In this document: piece after piece, positions 52,725 to 61,978 of the stretch | Position numbering within the stretch: position 1 is the first letter of the stretch | Layout: each line of letters begins with the position of its first letter | NCBI GenBank assembly: GCA_038148755.1 | Contig: JAYQWA010000005.1 | Location: 45,891-109,890, forward strand | DNA: 64,000 bases | From: UBA5109 sp038148755 | GTDB lineage: Bacteria > Pseudomonadota > Gammaproteobacteria > Pseudomonadales > Pseudohongiellaceae | Reading direction: 5' to 3' | Translations under genes and position numbers: made by a program | The notes under the pieces: model-generated | Database searches by the model: none | What the model saw: the letters and a program-made list of their open reading frames with translations, nothing else | What the model was told of the DNA's origin: nothing

Positions 52725-53066
52725 TTGAAAATATTGATAGCTGTATTAATAGTAATTTTTATTGCTCTGCAATACCGTCTGTGGATAGGAGCAGGCAGTT
52801 TTGCTGATATTGCCCGCCTGGAGCAACAGGTAAGCGTGCAGGAAACCGAAAATGCGGAGCTTGAAGAACGCAATACCATTCTGGTCAATGAAGTAGAAGA
52901 ATTGCAGACCGGCATGGATGCCATTGAAGAGCATGCACGTAATGAATTGGGTCTGATAGAAGAAGACGAGACATTCTTTATGATTATTGAACAAGAACAA
53001 CCGGTTGAAAGAACAACAGCAGAAAGAACAGCAGAAAGCGCGGCGGGAAGCTCAAGTGCTGACTAG
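52725..53066 (+). CDS. ftsB: Cell division protein FtsB
   Basis: FtsB is a small bitopic inner-membrane protein of the FtsQLB divisome complex. It has 113 residues: a short N-terminal transmembrane helix (LIAVLIVIFIALQYRLWIG), a periplasmic coiled coil (IARLEQQVSVQETENAELEE) and the conserved MDAIEEHARNELGLIEEDETF. The C-terminal Thr/Ala/Ser-rich tail beyond residue 95 is longer than in E. coli. The start is a TTG with AAGGGGA five bases upstream; no ATG fits. The place between eno and ispD is typical. Confidence 0.93.
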   Translation: MKILIAVLIVIFIALQYRLWIGAGSFADIARLEQQVSVQETENAELEERNTILVNEVEELQTGMDAIEEHARNELGLIEEDETFFMIIEQEQPVERTTAERTAESAAGSSSAD

Positions 53067-53120
53067 TCTTAACAGGCAGTGCAATTCCGTTAAATCTTAA
53101 AAATACATGCAGAGAATAAA

Positions 53121-53858
53121 TTGCCAGATTCCTCAATCCAATCAAGTCAACAGAAGCACAGATACTGGGCGCTCATACCGGCAGCGGGAATTGGCACGCG
53201 TATGGCAGCGGCCATACCAAAGCAATATATCAAATTGCACGGCAAGGAAGTGCTTGCCTGGACTCTTGAAGTTCTGACCAGCCTGGACTTTCTGGAAAAA
53301 ATTGTCCTGGTACTGCATCCGGACGATAACTATTTTTCTGAAAAGATGTCAGCTGATTTTCCCGATGTATTGCAAGTGGAAGGTGGCGAAGAACGGCAGC
53401 ATTCTGTCAGCAATGGCTTGAATTTTCTGAAAACTCTGGCCTCTGATGATGATTGGATTCTGGTGCATGATGCTGCAAGACCCTGTGTGAAAGCAGAAGA
53501 TATTCATAAGCTTATTAATGAACTGGAGGATAATCCGGTAGGAGGCATACTGGCATCCAGAGTAAGAGATACCTTAAAACAGGCTGATAACTCACTTAGG
53601 GTAAAATCTACCTTGGATAGAAATGACTACTGGCTGGCAGCTACACCGCAACTGTTCCGTTTTAAATTATTACTGGATGCCTTAAACAGCGTAAAAGCGT
53701 CCAACCAGATTGCTACCGATGAGGCGGCAGCTATTGAAGCATTGGGGTTGCCGGTTAAGTTGGTTGAAGGTCACAGGGATAATATAAAAATAACGTCTTC
53801 GGAAGATTTGGCTTTAGCTGAATTTTTATTGGAACAAGCAGGTAAAGTTGATGCTTAG
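53121..53858 (+). CDS. ispD: 2-C-methyl-D-erythritol 4-phosphate cytidylyltransferase
   Basis: IspD makes CDP-methylerythritol from MEP and CTP in the non-mevalonate isoprenoid pathway. It has 245 residues from a TTG start. The nucleotide-binding loop ALIPAAGIGTRMAAAIPKQY, VEGGEERQHSVSNGL, VHDAARPCV, and ATPQLFRFKLLLDAL are signatures. It overlaps ispF by eight bases. The same cluster carries dxr and uppS. Confidence 0.95.
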   Translation: MPDSSIQSSQQKHRYWALIPAAGIGTRMAAAIPKQYIKLHGKEVLAWTLEVLTSLDFLEKIVLVLHPDDNYFSEKMSADFPDVLQVEGGEERQHSVSNGLNFLKTLASDDDWILVHDAARPCVKAEDIHKLINELEDNPVGGILASRVRDTLKQADNSLRVKSTLDRNDYWLAATPQLFRFKLLLDALNSVKASNQIATDEAAAIEALGLPVKLVEGHRDNIKITSSEDLALAEFLLEQAGKVDA

Positions 53859-54342
53859 AATTGGCAGTGGATTTGATGTGCACCGTTTTTCTTCTGAGTC
53901 TCAGGAAGCTGTCAATATTAGTCTGGCCGGAGTAGAAATACCGCATACGCACAAACTTGTAGCGCATTCAGATGGTGATGTTTTAAGTCACGCTTTGTGT
54001 GATGCTTTGCTGGGTGCTTTGGCTCTGGGAGATATAGGGCAGCACTTCCCCGATACTGATCCGATGTATAAAGATGTCAGCAGTTTATTGTTATTACAGC
54101 ACTGTTATGAGCTTTTAAAGCAGCAAAACTGGCACCTGCTTAATGCTGATATCACTGTTATCGCTGAAAAACCAAAGTTGGCACCTTATCAGCAGTCTAT
54201 GCGACAGTCCCTGGCGGATACCTTGCAGTTGCCATTGGATAAATTCAGTATCAAAGCAACAACCAGTGAAGGTCTTGGATTTACAGGTCGTGGAGAAGGG
54301 ATTGCTGTGCAGGCCGTTGTATTGATAGAGCAGAACAACTAA
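53851..54342 (+). CDS. ispF: 2-C-methyl-D-erythritol 2,4-cyclodiphosphate synthase
   Basis: This trimeric zinc enzyme cyclises CDP-ME 2-phosphate to methylerythritol cyclodiphosphate with release of CMP. The ATG at 53851 is preferred over an open TTG one codon earlier. About 163 residues. RIGSGFDVHRF carries the zinc Asp and His, AHSDGDVLSHALCDALLGA the third zinc His, GDIGQHFPDTD and the C-terminal KATTSEGLGFTGRGEGIAV complete it. It overlaps ispD and is followed by truD after six bases. Confidence 0.96.
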   Translation: MLRIGSGFDVHRFSSESQEAVNISLAGVEIPHTHKLVAHSDGDVLSHALCDALLGALALGDIGQHFPDTDPMYKDVSSLLLLQHCYELLKQQNWHLLNADITVIAEKPKLAPYQQSMRQSLADTLQLPLDKFSIKATTSEGLGFTGRGEGIAVQAVVLIEQNN

Positions 54343-54348
54343 AAGCAT

Positions 54349-55380
54349 ATGCAGGCGCTAGCTTATGCTTATTCCGAACCGACATTAACTGCCAGCTATA
54401 AAGTGCATAATGCAGATTTTCAGGTCAGGGAAGTATTAAATTTTGACCCTGACGGGGAAGGTGAGCATCTTTTTTTATTGGTAGAAAAAGATGGTCTTAC
54501 AACGCAGAACGTACAAAAGCGTCTTATGCAATATTTTAGATTGCCAGGCAGGGATGTTTCTTTTTCCGGTATGAAAGATAAGCAGGCGATTACTCAGCAA
54601 TGGTTTAGTGTGAAGCTGGGGAATAAAGAAGCGGGTGATGTATGGCAATTAAATTCTGAGCACATTCAGATAAAACATATACAAAGAAATAAACGAAAAT
54701 TACAGCGTGGCAGTCATGGCAGTAATCAGTTTTTTATACGTCTGCGTAATTTAAGTGACAGCGCCGAGAGCCTGATTCAACGCTTGCAGAAAGTAAGTTT
54801 GGAAGGGGTGCCTAATTACTTTGGGGAACAACGCTTTGGGGCTAATGGCGATAATGTTGATAAAGCCTTGCAGCTTTTTTCTGGAAAACTGAAAGTTAAA
54901 GACCGTTATCAACGCAATATTTATCTTTCTGCAGCACGGGCTTATTTGTTTAACAAGGTTTTGTCTCAAAGAGTTGAAGACAAAACATGGAATAGCTATA
55001 TAGCTGGTGATCTTATGTGTCTAGCTGGTAGCTCGGCAAGTTTTAAACCGGCAGCTTGGGACCAGATTTTAAACGATAGGCTTGCCAAAAAAGATATTCA
55101 TCCCAGTGGTCCATTGTGGGGGGGAGGAGAATTACTATCCGAGGGTTTATGTGCTTTGCTGGAAAAGGAAGTGCTATCCAGTGAACATGAAATGAGACAG
55201 GGTCTGGAAGATGCTGGATTAAAACAGGCCAGAAGAGCCTTGCGCAGTATGCCGGAAAATCTTAGCTACAAAATAGAAGACGAAAATACAGTTGTGCTGG
55301 AGTTCAGTCTGGCTAAAGGCGCTTATGCAACTTCTTTTTTGCGTGAGCTGGTCAAGCTAAGGCCATCGGAATTTAGCTAA
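54349..55380 (+). CDS. truD: tRNA pseudouridine(13) synthase
   Basis: TruD makes pseudouridine at position 13 of tRNA-Glu. It has 343 residues. FSGMKDKQAITQQWFSV contains the catalytic Asp, and VPNYFGEQRFGANGDNV is the second family signature; the TRUD insertion domain lies between. It is followed within 18 bases by pcm; surE, which separates the two genes in E. coli and Pseudomonas, is missing here. Confidence 0.95.
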   Translation: MQALAYAYSEPTLTASYKVHNADFQVREVLNFDPDGEGEHLFLLVEKDGLTTQNVQKRLMQYFRLPGRDVSFSGMKDKQAITQQWFSVKLGNKEAGDVWQLNSEHIQIKHIQRNKRKLQRGSHGSNQFFIRLRNLSDSAESLIQRLQKVSLEGVPNYFGEQRFGANGDNVDKALQLFSGKLKVKDRYQRNIYLSAARAYLFNKVLSQRVEDKTWNSYIAGDLMCLAGSSASFKPAAWDQILNDRLAKKDIHPSGPLWGGGELLSEGLCALLEKEVLSSEHEMRQGLEDAGLKQARRALRSMPENLSYKIEDENTVVLEFSLAKGAYATSFLRELVKLRPSEFS

Positions 55381-55398
55381 AAGGTATGAGAGACTTAT

Positions 55399-56085
55399 AT
55401 GAATAGCAGTATCAGGCAAGAAGGCATTGGCATGACTTCGCTTCGTACCAGGGAGCGTCTGGTGCAACGCCTCATAGAACAGGGTATTCAGCAGGTAGCT
55501 GTACTCGAAGCCATACGAACAACACCTCGTCACCTTTTTATAGAAGAAGCCCTTGCTCACCGGGCCTATGAAGATGTCTCACTGCCGATAGGTTTTGATC
55601 AAACGATTTCGCAACCTTATATTGTCGCGAGAATGACTGAGATCGTTATCAGCGCCTTGGCTAAAAATAATAAAGAAGATAGGACAAGTGTGCTTGAGCT
55701 CGGCACTGGTTGCGGTTACCAGACAACCATCCTGGCGCAACTGGTCAAGCGAGTGTACAGCATTGAACGCATCAGTCCTCTGCTGCAAAAAACCAAAGAG
55801 CGGCTTGCCCAGCTTGGCATTAATAATATTCAGTTAAAATGTGCGGATGGACGTCATGGCTGGCCGCAACACGCGCCTTTCGATGCCATTATTACGACGG
55901 CGGCCGCGACCGAAATTCCAAAAGCTTTAATTGAACAGGTGGCGGAAGAAGGCGTGATTGTTATTCCTGTCGGGGATGCACGAAAGCAGGAATTGCAGGT
56001 GTGCAGAAAGACTAAGGGCAAAGTAGAAGTGGAGAGCGTTGAGCCTGTGATATTTGTTCCCTTGCTGGAAGGGGTGAAGCGTTAA
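55399..56085 (+). CDS. pcm: Protein-L-isoaspartate O-methyltransferase
   Basis: PCMT repairs isoaspartyl residues in aged proteins using SAM. It has 228 residues; family N-termini begin near the second Met (residue 12, MTSLRTRERLVQRLIEQGI), so the first 11 residues may not be translated. FDQTISQPYIVARMTE, LELGTGCGYQTTILAQLV (SAM-binding motif I) and PFDAIITTAAATEIPKALIEQ are typical. It abuts the DUF368 gene with no gap and leads to nlpD-rpoS. Confidence 0.95.
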   Translation: MNSSIRQEGIGMTSLRTRERLVQRLIEQGIQQVAVLEAIRTTPRHLFIEEALAHRAYEDVSLPIGFDQTISQPYIVARMTEIVISALAKNNKEDRTSVLELGTGCGYQTTILAQLVKRVYSIERISPLLQKTKERLAQLGINNIQLKCADGRHGWPQHAPFDAIITTAAATEIPKALIEQVAEEGVIVIPVGDARKQELQVCRKTKGKVEVESVEPVIFVPLLEGVKR

Positions 56086-56955
56086 GTGACGACAGATAAT
56101 AAGTTTTTTAATAAAAAGCGGTTATTGCTGTATTTGAAAGGCATGGCGATGGGAGCTGCAGATACCGTTCCCGGGGTGTCCGGAGGCACAATTGCTTTCA
56201 TTACTAATATTTATGAAGAACTTATATTCTCCATCCAGGCATGCAATGTAAATGCATTGAAGATTCTTTATGCAAATGGACCTAAAGCGGGATGGCAAGC
56301 AATCAACGGTAATTTTTTACTGACCCTTTTTGCAGGGATCATTAGCAGCGCTATATTATTTGCTAATTTTGTCAGTTATTTGCTGGATAATTATGAAGCC
56401 CATGTCATGTCATTTTTTATTGGGTTGATTCTGGCCTCCAGTTTATACATTAAAAAGCAGATTACGCATTGGAATTTCCAAAGGACTTTAGTTTTTTTCG
56501 CCGGAATATTACTGGCGGTGCTTTTGAACTTTATTCCCCAGAATGAAACTCAGGTAAATTTATTGTTTATTTTTTTTAGTGGCGCAATTGCTATTTGCGC
56601 CATGATTTTACCTGGCATTTCAGGTGCATTTATTTTGTTGTTGTTAGGTGCATATGAACATGTTTTGAATGCTGTCAGGAATATTGACCTGCTTATCCTG
56701 CTACCTTTTATAGCCGGCTGTGTAATTGGGTTGATTGGCTTCTCCAAATTACTGGCTTATTTATTAAAGCACTGGCGAGACCAGACACTTATTTTTCTAT
56801 TAGGTGTGCTAATTGGATCACTCTACTCCATGTGGCCGGAGGAACTGAATACTGACAGTTTTTCATTCTCATTTTTTATTGTATTTATCCTGCTTGTTTT
56901 GCTTGGATTTTTGTTGGTATATTTTCTCGAAAAGCAAGCACAGCCGATTGAATAG
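56086..56955 (+). CDS. DUF368 membrane protein, probable undecaprenyl-phosphate translocase
   Basis: This polytopic inner-membrane protein has 289 residues and eight or so hydrophobic segments, starting with GTG directly after the pcm stop. The two DUF368 hallmark motifs are ADTVPGVSGGTIAFITNIYE (about 25-44) and its inverted partner MILPGISGAFILLLLGAYEH (about 168-187). Members of this family (PopT) have been shown to move undecaprenyl phosphate across the membrane. That role suits an operon that also holds uppS and isoprenoid genes, though uppS is 24 kb away. Family is certain; transport role is by family. Confidence 0.85.
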   Translation: MTTDNKFFNKKRLLLYLKGMAMGAADTVPGVSGGTIAFITNIYEELIFSIQACNVNALKILYANGPKAGWQAINGNFLLTLFAGIISSAILFANFVSYLLDNYEAHVMSFFIGLILASSLYIKKQITHWNFQRTLVFFAGILLAVLLNFIPQNETQVNLLFIFFSGAIAICAMILPGISGAFILLLLGAYEHVLNAVRNIDLLILLPFIAGCVIGLIGFSKLLAYLLKHWRDQTLIFLLGVLIGSLYSMWPEELNTDSFSFSFFIVFILLVLLGFLLVYFLEKQAQPIE

Positions 56956-57003
56956 CGGTTTTGATAGACTCGTTTTAGTTTTGATGGGTGATTTATATTC
57001 GTG

Positions 57004-57783
57004 ATGAAATATTCGGCAAGCTTAAAAATCATTTTGATAGCACTTTTTACAGCAGTGCTGGCAGCTTGTTCAAGCGGGAGTTATCGTGCGCCTGTTGTTG
57101 AACTTAACGAAGAGGATATTGCTTCACAACGTACAACGGTGATTTTGGGGAATGGACCCATTCACCGGGTAAATGAAGGTGAAAGCCTCTACGCAATTGC
57201 CTGGATGTATGATCTCGATTATCAGGCGCTGGCTTTGGCCAACAATATCCGGGAACCCTATACTATTTTCCCAGGACAGGAATTGAGCCTCGATCTTAAA
57301 AATATGCCAGCTATCAGTTCTGCCACAAATACACGTCAAACCCAGACACAAACCATAAGTAGAAATGCGACAGGAAATGCCCAGACTCGACCAGTAGAAA
57401 CAAACAGCAGCCTGTTACGCTGGGTCTGGCCGGCTCAAGGCAATATAGTTGGCACATTTTCAAGTAATAATAATGAAAATAAAGGCATCGATATCGCAGG
57501 TAACAGTGGTGACCCAGTGTTGGCGGCAGAGTCCGGTGAAGTGGTTTATGCGGGGAGTGGTCTTTTGCGTTATGGCGAGCTGGTTATCATCAAGCATAAT
57601 GACCAGTTTTTAAGTGCTTATGCGCATAACAGTTCAATTAATGTTAATGAGGGAGACAGGGTCAGCAGAGGTCAGCAGATAGCCAATTTAGGCTCCACAG
57701 GTATAGACAGAAACATGCTCCATTTCGAAATAAGGTTGGCAGGCAGCCCCGTTGATCCGCAAGCTTATTTGCCGCCACGTTAG
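57004..57783 (+). CDS. nlpD: NlpD-type lipoprotein, murein hydrolase activator
   Basis: NlpD activates amidase AmiC at the division septum. About 260 residues. The lipobox LAACSSGSY gives an outer-membrane lipoprotein with Cys near residue 22. A LysM domain follows (HRVNEGESLYAIAWMYDLDY, LANNIREPYTIFPGQEL) and then an M23-like LytM domain (KGIDIAGNSGDPVLAAESGEVVYAG, LHFEIRLAGSPVDPQAYLPPR). The LytM catalytic metal residues are replaced, as in NlpD, so it is an activator rather than an enzyme. A GTG one codon upstream is also possible. rpoS follows, as in most gammaproteobacteria. Confidence 0.94.
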   Translation: MKYSASLKIILIALFTAVLAACSSGSYRAPVVELNEEDIASQRTTVILGNGPIHRVNEGESLYAIAWMYDLDYQALALANNIREPYTIFPGQELSLDLKNMPAISSATNTRQTQTQTISRNATGNAQTRPVETNSSLLRWVWPAQGNIVGTFSSNNNENKGIDIAGNSGDPVLAAESGEVVYAGSGLLRYGELVIIKHNDQFLSAYAHNSSINVNEGDRVSRGQQIANLGSTGIDRNMLHFEIRLAGSPVDPQAYLPPR

Positions 57784-57818
57784 GTTTTAATAAAATTATT
57801 CCAAATCAAACAAAAAAA

Positions 57819-57847
57819 TTAGCGACGGATTGAAATCGTACTATACT
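57819..57847 (+). promoter_or_regulatory. Candidate rpoS promoter in the nlpD-rpoS gap
   Basis: C-TATACT at 57841-57847 is a good -10 with the extra C favoured by sigma-S. A weak TTAGCG (57819-57824) lies 17 bases upstream. It would add to the nlpD-internal promoter known in relatives. Confidence 0.4.
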
Positions 57848-57894
57848 AAAGTGTGCTAGTACGAGGCATGCTTGAAGGGTGAAAGTGTAGGCTC

Positions 57895-58968
57895 TTGAGC
57901 AGATTGGGATTGGTGAATTGGAAAAGGAGTCTAGGAATAGACAAAATAGAAGACACTCCGTCACTCTCTTTAAAAAATAAAAAAAGCCTGCAAAAGACTT
58001 ATCTGCTTCAGAAAGTCAGCTCTTTAAAACAGCCCTCAAGAAAGTCAAAAGCAGCTAGTAAATCAAAAGCAAATCAATTCGTGGGTAAGTCCAGTAAAGC
58101 ATCTGGTTACAGTGAAAAACAGAGTCATGCTGAGCTGGATCCAACCACTATATACTTTAATGAGATAGGGCAGACGCCCTTGTTGTCGGCTAATGAGGAG
58201 ATAAGGCTGGCGAGAGAAATTGTAAAGGGGAATGATAATTCAAGAAAGCAGATGATTGAGTCCAATTTGCGTTTAGTAGTCACGCTCGCTAAATGCTCAT
58301 TGAACAGGGGGTTGCCGCTTTTGGATCTGATTGAAGAAGGTAACCTGGGCCTGATGCGCGCGGTCGAAAAATTTGACCCTGAACTGGGCTCTCGCTTTTC
58401 AACCTATGCCACCTGGTGGATTAAGCAGAGCATTGATCGGGCCATTATGAATAATGGGAAGACTATCCGGATGCCAATCCATGTGATCAAGGAGATGAAT
58501 AGCTGCGCTCGAGCCATGCGTCAGCTTGCTGAAGAACTGGGCAGAAGCCCAAGTGATGATGAACTGGCAGATCGCATGCAATTACCAGTTAAACAGGTAG
58601 TTAAATTAAGAAGAAGAGAAATAGAGGTTTGTTCAGCAGATGTCCCTTTGGCTAACGATACTGACACCAGTTTACTGGATGTTTTTCCGGATGATGCGAA
58701 TGCAAGCCCTGAAAAAATACTGAAAAAGGAAGATTTACGCAAAAGACTGGAGAAATGGATTGAACGACTTCCTGCCAGAGAAGCAGAAATAGTGGCTCGC
58801 CGCTTTGGTCTCTATGGCTATGAATCCAGTACTTTGGATCAAGTGGGTGAAGAAGTTGGCCTGACCCGGGAGAGGGTCAGGCAAATTCAAATTGAAGCCT
58901 TATCGCGTTTGCGCGGTTATCTGGAACAAGAAGGTTTAAGTATTGACTACTTACTGGGCGATAAATAA
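57895..58968 (+). CDS. rpoS: RNA polymerase sigma factor RpoS (divergent N-terminus)
   Basis: This is the general stress/stationary-phase sigma factor, placed by synteny after nlpD and by sequence. It has up to 357 residues. Region 1.2 is ELDPTTIYFNEIGQTPLLSA, region 2 is DLIEEGNLGLMRAVEKFDPE with FSTYATWWIKQSIDRA, region 3 follows, and region 4 is LDQVGEEVGLTRERVRQIQI. The first 80 residues are basic (Lys/Ser-rich) instead of the usual acidic RpoS N-terminus, and IARRY in region 2 is LAKCSL. No ATG occurs before residue about 119, so a TTG (57895, 57904 or 57910) or GTG (57913) starts it. The precise start is uncertain. Confidence 0.88.
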   Translation: MSRLGLVNWKRSLGIDKIEDTPSLSLKNKKSLQKTYLLQKVSSLKQPSRKSKAASKSKANQFVGKSSKASGYSEKQSHAELDPTTIYFNEIGQTPLLSANEEIRLAREIVKGNDNSRKQMIESNLRLVVTLAKCSLNRGLPLLDLIEEGNLGLMRAVEKFDPELGSRFSTYATWWIKQSIDRAIMNNGKTIRMPIHVIKEMNSCARAMRQLAEELGRSPSDDELADRMQLPVKQVVKLRRREIEVCSADVPLANDTDTSLLDVFPDDANASPEKILKKEDLRKRLEKWIERLPAREAEIVARRFGLYGYESSTLDQVGEEVGLTRERVRQIQIEALSRLRGYLEQEGLSIDYLLGDK

Positions 58969-59011
58969 GGATAAATGACAGTTACTGAATGCTAATTGAA
59001 AGTCAGCTGAA

Positions 59012-59335
59012 TTATCGCTCCAGATACTGTTTCTTGTCCGACTTATCGGCCCATTCTTCCGCATCCGGTAAAGCATCTTTCATTTCAGTAATATTTGGCC
59101 ATTGTTCGCTGAGTTCAGCATTAATTTCCAAAAAATCGGCCTGATCTTCGGGTAATTCGTCTTCAGCATAAATGGCATCGACAGGGCACTCAGGTTCGCA
59201 CAGGGCGCAGTCGATACATTCGTCGGGATTGATGACCAACATGTTAGGCCCTTCATAGAAACAATCTACGGGGCATACTTCTACACAATCAGTATGTTTA
59301 CAACGGATACAATTTTCACCAACAACAAAGGTCAT
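59012..59335 (-). CDS. fdxA: Seven-iron ferredoxin FdxA
   Basis: This small electron carrier binds a [3Fe-4S] and a [4Fe-4S] cluster. It has 107 residues. CIRCKHTDCVEVCPVDCF and CIDCALCEPECPVDAI hold the cluster cysteines; the C-terminal 50 residues (DELPEDQADFLEINAELSEQ) form the extension typical of the Azotobacter-type FdI. It lies downstream of mutS on the same strand and converges on rpoS, as in Pseudomonas, where fdxA sits between rpoS and mutS. Confidence 0.95.
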   Translation of the reverse strand: MTFVVGENCIRCKHTDCVEVCPVDCFYEGPNMLVINPDECIDCALCEPECPVDAIYAEDELPEDQADFLEINAELSEQWPNITEMKDALPDAEEWADKSDKKQYLER

Positions 59336-59380
59336 CTTGAGTCTCCTTAATACCTTTCAAGCCGCGTATTTTAGCAAGAA

Positions 59381-61978
59381 TTAGCTATCCCGCACTAGTT
59401 TATTAAGCTGATAGATAAAGTCCTGCGCCTGTTTTGGGGTCATCTCGTCAGGATCAATTTCCAGAAGCTTATCAATGGCAGGATGTGGCGCTGTCTTGGG
59501 AAACAGGTCGGGCTGGGTAGAGGATGAAGCCGTATTTTTAAATTCATCATTCTCCAGCTGTTTTAATTTCGATTTGGCTTGTTGGACGACTGTCCCGGGG
59601 ATACCAGCCAGTTGGGCAACCTGCAGGCCATAACTTTGATTGGCTGGTCCATCTTCAACGCTATGCAAGAAAACGATACCGTTATCATGTTCAGTAGCAT
59701 TTAAATGTACATTTCTGATGGCAGGGAACTGATCGGCCAAAGCTGTTAATTCAAAATAATGGGTCGCGAATAAGGTTAAGGCTTTTATTTTTGTGACGAT
59801 ATTGACAGCGCAGGCCCAGGCCAGCGATAAACCATCAAAGGTGCTGGTGCCGCGTCCTATTTCATCCATCAAGACCAGGCTTGATGCTGTTGCATTATTC
59901 AGAATGTTTGCCGTTTCCGTCATTTCCACCATGAAGGTTGAACGCCCGCCCGCGAGGTCATCAGAAGAACCGATACGGGTAAAAATACGATCAACAGGAC
60001 CAATGATGGCATGCTCAGCCGGCACAAAACATCCGGTATAGGCGAGTAAAACGATGATGGCAGTCTGACGCATATAAGTTGATTTACCGCCCATATTAGG
60101 GCCTGTGATGATCAACATTTTAGTGTCCGGGCTTAGTGTTAGGTCATTGGCAACAAAAGCTTCATCCATGACCTGTTCGACAACAGGGTGCCGACCTTGC
60201 TTGATATGAATACCTGCTTCGGCACTCAATACAGGGCAGTTTAAGTTCAGGCTTTGCGCGCGTTCAGCAAAATTGGTCAATACGTCCAGTTCAGCCAGGC
60301 AGTAGGCATTTTCCTGCAGGGCTTTAAGCTGGAGAGCCAGTTTATCCAGTAATTCTTCGTATAATTGTTTCTCTCTTGCCAGCGATTTACTTTTAGCACT
60401 GAGTACCTTGTCTTCGAACTCCTTTAGTTGTGGCGTAATAAAGCGCTCGGCATTTTTCAGGGTCTGGCGCCGTATATACTCAGCCGGTGCCTGTTCAGAT
60501 TGTAAGCGGCTGATTTCAATGTAGTAGCCGTGCACACGGTTGTAGCCCACTTTGAGCGTACTGATACCCGTGCGGGATTTTTCCTCCTGTTCGAGTTTTG
60601 TCAGGAAGTCACCTGCTGTGCTGCTCAGGTTTCTTAATTCATCCAGTTCACTGTCGTAACCGGGGGCAATAACGCCACCTTCGCGGATGACTACTGGTGG
60701 ATTTTCTTCAATGGCCGACTCCAGCTCTTTAAGTAATTCCGGTTGCTCACTAATACCGTGAGACAGGGTCTGCAGCTGAGGTGAATCAATGCTTTTTAAA
60801 ATAGCCTGTAACTCAGGAAGCAGGGTAAAGGCTTCACGCATTTTGACCAGGTCACGGGGGCGGGCAGAGCGTAATCCAATTCGGGCGACAATACGTTCCA
60901 GATCGCCCACCTGCGCCAGTAACGCTTGAATACTTTCGTAATGATAGTTATTGATCAGACTGCTGATGGCTTGCTGACGTAACTGCAATTGCTGGATGTC
61001 ACGAATAGGGCGGTGCAGCCAGCGCTTGAGCAGGCGTGACCCCATACTGGTAGAACAGTGATCCAATACAGCACTCAGCGTATTTTCCTTGCCGCCATTG
61101 AGATTACTGTCAATTTCCAAATTGCGGCGGCTGATACTGTCCAGAATGAGACTGTCGTTATTTTGTTCTACCCGCAGACCCTGGCAATGCGGTAGCTCGG
61201 AAAACTGCGTTTCTTTGGCATAGTGCAACAGGCAACCTGCTGCTGACAAGGCGCTCGTTAAACCCTGACAACCAAAGCCGTTGAGAGTATCTGTTTGAAA
61301 CTGTTGTTTGAGTGAGCGTATGGCGCTGTCCAGATCAAAATCCCAGTCAGGTCGCTTACGTATACCGGTTCTGGTAGCAATAGTCTGGATCCAATGACTG
61401 CTTTCGCTGATTAATAACTCTGCCGGGTTGATGCGTTCCAGCTCGTTTATCAAAGTGTTTTCATCTTCAGCCTCTAGTATTGAAAAGTGACCAGCACTTA
61501 AATCCAGCGAAGCCAGACCATATTTATTGCCATCAAAATAAAGCGCCGAGAGCAGTCTATCCTGAGTCTCCTTAAGTAGCGCTTCATCACTCAAGGTGCC
61601 GGGCGTGATCAGTTTGACGACTTTACGTTCAACAGGGCCTTTGCTGGTTGCCGGATCGCCGATCTGTTCGCAAATGGCGACGGAAACACCGTGCTCGACC
61701 AGCTTTGCCAGATAACGGTCTGCAGCGTGATAGGGGACACCACACATGGGGATAGGATTGCCACCGGATTTGCCACGTGCTGTTAAAGTTATATCAAGCA
61801 GTTTTGCTGCTTTTTCAGCGTCACTGTAGAACAGTTCATAGAAATCACCCATGCGGTAGAACAGCAATTCATCCTGATGCTCGGCCTTTACTTTCAGGTA
61901 TTGCTGCATCATGGGAGTGTGTGCTGAAGCTGGGTTATTCAAGGTGGCCTGCTGAGTTTTATAAAGCTGAAAAGTCAA
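59381..61978 (-). CDS. mutS: DNA mismatch repair protein MutS
   Basis: MutS recognises mismatches and starts repair. It has 865 residues. The N-terminal mismatch-binding motif is FYRMGDFYELFYSDA (Phe-x-Glu); a connector, core and clamp follow (EFEDKVLSAKSKSLAREKQ), then the ABC ATPase with Walker A ITGPNMGGKSTYMRQ (near residue 615-630), LVLMDEIGRGTSTFDG and FATHYFEL. The C-terminal PDLFPKTAPHPAIDKLLEID contains the tetramer/beta-clamp tail. It is divergent from recA. Confidence 0.97.
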   Translation of the reverse strand: MTFQLYKTQQATLNNPASAHTPMMQQYLKVKAEHQDELLFYRMGDFYELFYSDAEKAAKLLDITLTARGKSGGNPIPMCGVPYHAADRYLAKLVEHGVSVAICEQIGDPATSKGPVERKVVKLITPGTLSDEALLKETQDRLLSALYFDGNKYGLASLDLSAGHFSILEAEDENTLINELERINPAELLISESSHWIQTIATRTGIRKRPDWDFDLDSAIRSLKQQFQTDTLNGFGCQGLTSALSAAGCLLHYAKETQFSELPHCQGLRVEQNNDSLILDSISRRNLEIDSNLNGGKENTLSAVLDHCSTSMGSRLLKRWLHRPIRDIQQLQLRQQAISSLINNYHYESIQALLAQVGDLERIVARIGLRSARPRDLVKMREAFTLLPELQAILKSIDSPQLQTLSHGISEQPELLKELESAIEENPPVVIREGGVIAPGYDSELDELRNLSSTAGDFLTKLEQEEKSRTGISTLKVGYNRVHGYYIEISRLQSEQAPAEYIRRQTLKNAERFITPQLKEFEDKVLSAKSKSLAREKQLYEELLDKLALQLKALQENAYCLAELDVLTNFAERAQSLNLNCPVLSAEAGIHIKQGRHPVVEQVMDEAFVANDLTLSPDTKMLIITGPNMGGKSTYMRQTAIIVLLAYTGCFVPAEHAIIGPVDRIFTRIGSSDDLAGGRSTFMVEMTETANILNNATASSLVLMDEIGRGTSTFDGLSLAWACAVNIVTKIKALTLFATHYFELTALADQFPAIRNVHLNATEHDNGIVFLHSVEDGPANQSYGLQVAQLAGIPGTVVQQAKSKLKQLENDEFKNTASSSTQPDLFPKTAPHPAIDKLLEIDPDEMTPKQAQDFIYQLNKLVRDS

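Noticed and set aside
54349..58968. Possible tRNA or small RNA genes in short gaps of the truD-rpoS block
   Set aside because: Gaps are short and no cloverleaf, anticodon arm or terminator was visible.
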